Source: Candidatus Paceibacterota bacterium (GTDB taxonomy: Bacteria; Verrucomicrobiota; Verrucomicrobiia; Limisphaerales; UBA8199). From it: 64,000 bases of DNA. Below, one piece after another: positions 62,448 through 64,000 of the stretch (the first letter of the stretch is position 1; each line of letters opens with the position of its first letter). The stretch lies in the NCBI GenBank assembly GCA_035452965.1, contig DAOTCE010000015.1:1-64000 (forward strand). Direction: 5' to 3'. The position numbers were made by a program, and so were the translations under genes. Below the pieces are notes generated by a model, which saw only the letters and a list, made by a program, of their open reading frames with translations, was not told the DNA's origin and searched no databases.

Positions 62448-64000
62448 ATGAAACGACTCGTTCTGCTCCTGCTTGCGTTCGTTTGCACCCCAACTTTCGC
62501 CTGGCGCCTGGCGGCAGCGCCGCCCAAAGCCACCGAGTTTCACCGCCTGTCGCTGGCGGAGTTCCGCGACAAGATGATGGGCGGCTGGGCAGGCCAGATC
62601 GCCGGGGTTTGCTGGGGCGCGCCGACGGAGTTTAAATACAAGGACCAGATCATTCCTTTGGACCACGTGCCGGTTTGGAAGCCGTCGCTCATCAACAACG
62701 CGTTTGGACAGGACGACCTGTATGTCGAGATGACCTTCCTGCGCACGCTCGAGCAGTATGGCCTGAAGGTCTCCATCCGCCAGGCTGGCCTCGATTTCGC
62801 CAATAGCGGCTATCCGCTCTGGTGCGCAAACAAGGCCGGACGGGACAATCTTCGCGCCGGCATTGCTCCGCCCGATTCCGGCCACCCAAAGTTCAACAAG
62901 TGCCCGAACGACATTGATTACCAGATCGAGGCCGATTATTCGGGCCTGATCGCGCCGGGCTTGCCGCAGTTTGCCATCGAGATGGGCGAGAAGTTCGGGC
63001 GGCTGATGAATTACGGGGATGGCATGTATGCGGGGCAATTTGTCGGCGCGCTCTATGCCGCGGCCTTCTTCGAGAGCGACCCGGTGAAGATCGTCGAGAC
63101 GGCGCTGCAGGCCATTCCGGCGGAGAGTCAGTATGCCGAAATGGTCCGGGACCTCGTTGCGTGGTATCGTGCCGACCCGAACGATTGGGAGAAAGCCTGG
63201 CGGCTTTGCCAGAAGAAATACCGCGAGAACCCGGACTACCAGAAGGCGTCAAACGGGGGTATTGACTGCAAAATCAACGGCGCCTACGTGTTGCTCGGCC
63301 TGCTTTGGGGCCAGCGCGACCCGGACCGCACGATCATCATCTCCATGCGGGGCGGCCAGGATTCCGACTGCAATCCGTCCAGTTCGGCTGGGGTGCTGTT
63401 CACCACGATGGGCTTTGCGAACCTGCCGGAACGATTCACGAAGGAGCTGAACCAGACCAACATCTTCAGCCACACGGTTTACAGTTTCCCGAAGCTCATT
63501 GCCGTTTGCGAGAGCCTCGCCCGGCAGGTCGTCAAGAGCGCCGGCGGCAAGGTCGCTCGCGAAAGAGGCGAGGAAGTCTTCTATATCCCCGCGCGGGCGC
63601 CGCAGCCGAGCAGACTGGAGCTGAGCTGGGCGCCCGGCCCGATTGCGAACAGCCGCTACACACCCGCCGAGATGTCAAAGATCAAGGTAGGCAACTCGCC
63701 CGCGCAGATGCACGCGGCGCTGGAGAAGTTCGCGCCTGGCTGGCAAATCACCAACTGCGGCCCCGACATGGACCCCGGTCTGCGCGCGGATTGGGGCGGC
63801 AAGAAGAATGTGCTGGTCACACATCCACTCGACGACCATACCGGCTGTGTCCTGAGCAAGAAGACCAAAGTGCCGGCGGGCAAGAAGGCCACGCTGCGAC
63901 TGGTTGTCGGCCATGACCCTCAGGGCGACTTCGACCTCATTGTGCGGGCGGATGGCAGGGAACTTCTGCGCAAACCCGTATCCAAGGCCACTGCTACCAG
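62448..64000 (+). CDS. Secreted ADP-ribosylglycohydrolase-like protein (3' partial)
   Basis: This frame starts at ATG 62448 and is open to the window end (517 codons seen), so the C-terminus is missing. A signal peptide spans about 1-25. FRDKMMGGWAGQIAGVCWGAPTEF (about 43-66) opens the ADP-ribosylglycohydrolase fold. Metal-site regions look altered: the usual TDDTEM appears as QDDLYVEM (about 90-97), and the usual GGDTDTN as GGQDSDCN with one inserted residue (about 304-311). Secretion and these changes argue against cytoplasmic ADP-ribose removal; related exported proteins are suspected glycosidases. Beyond about residue 390 a second, beta-rich region begins (GPDMDPGLRADWGGKKNVLVTHP). Confidence 0.85.
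   Translation, partial: MKRLVLLLLAFVCTPTFAWRLAAAPPKATEFHRLSLAEFRDKMMGGWAGQIAGVCWGAPTEFKYKDQIIPLDHVPVWKPSLINNAFGQDDLYVEMTFLRTLEQYGLKVSIRQAGLDFANSGYPLWCANKAGRDNLRAGIAPPDSGHPKFNKCPNDIDYQIEADYSGLIAPGLPQFAIEMGEKFGRLMNYGDGMYAGQFVGALYAAAFFESDPVKIVETALQAIPAESQYAEMVRDLVAWYRADPNDWEKAWRLCQKKYRENPDYQKASNGGIDCKINGAYVLLGLLWGQRDPDRTIIISMRGGQDSDCNPSSSAGVLFTTMGFANLPERFTKELNQTNIFSHTVYSFPKLIAVCESLARQVVKSAGGKVARERGEEVFYIPARAPQPSRLELSWAPGPIANSRYTPAEMSKIKVGNSPAQMHAALEKFAPGWQITNCGPDMDPGLRADWGGKKNVLVTHPLDDHTGCVLSKKTKVPAGKKATLRLVVGHDPQGDFDLIVRADGRELLRKPVSKATAT

Overview
GC-rich bacterial chromosome fragment, most plausibly from the Verrucomicrobiota (Limisphaerales/Pedosphaera-like), with Planctomycetes-type relatives as the alternative. 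This is inferred from the gene mix: secreted sulfatase and GH106/GH43 enzymes, a Tat-exported Gfo/Idh dehydrogenase, a neutral-ceramidase-like protein, the long form of IspG, a C4 zinc-ribbon protein of the type seen in this phylum, and repeat-rich intergenic DNA. No 16S rRNA or other taxonomic marker is present. I recognised no rRNA, tRNA, CRISPR array, integrase or transposase.

Layout. 1-9.4 kb: the tail of an unknown gene, copy 1 of a palindromic repeat, then minus-strand genes for DsbD plus a secreted redoxin, a SirB1-like protein, a sugar operon (ROK kinase, MFS transporter, SIS protein), HemW and a cold-shock protein. 9.5-16.3 kb: a minus-strand polysaccharide operon (heparinase II/III-like lyase, six-hairpin glycosidase-like protein, URO-D-like protein) preceded by a small exported protein. 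16.5-20.4 kb: a polytopic membrane protein, GluQ and a zinc-ribbon protein. 20.7-28.3 kb: a tightly packed plus-strand six-gene operon resembling hydrogenase-4 (hyfB-C-E-F-G-HI). All four Ni-Fe cysteine ligands are missing from HyfG, so it looks like an Ehr (energy-converting hydrogenase-related) complex rather than a hydrogenase. 28.4-39.8 kb: a housekeeping envelope/isoprenoid cluster (ispG, rseP, dxr, cdsA, uppS) with purA and thrH, interrupted by an opposite-strand gene for a secreted M28 peptidase. 39.9-52.7 kb: a glycan-degradation locus (sulfatase, GH43-like lipoprotein, a 2000-residue GH106/six-hairpin fusion, and a second GH106 translationally coupled to it). 52.7-57.0 kb: a divergent ETF pair and a sugar-1-kinase/nucleotidyltransferase salvage pair. 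57.6-64.0 kb: a ceramidase-like protein, a Tat-exported dehydrogenase, a sugar isomerase/epimerase and a secreted ADP-ribosylglycohydrolase-like protein cut by the window end.

Together the genes suggest a heterotroph that degrades complex, probably rhamnose-containing and sulfated or acidic polysaccharides, takes up and phosphorylates the released sugars, and couples an Ehr complex to membrane energisation. The intergenic DNA holds three repeat classes: three copies of a long palindrome element, two copies of an 89-bp GTGTGGATACG element, and one REPIN-like element between 12-bp direct repeats.
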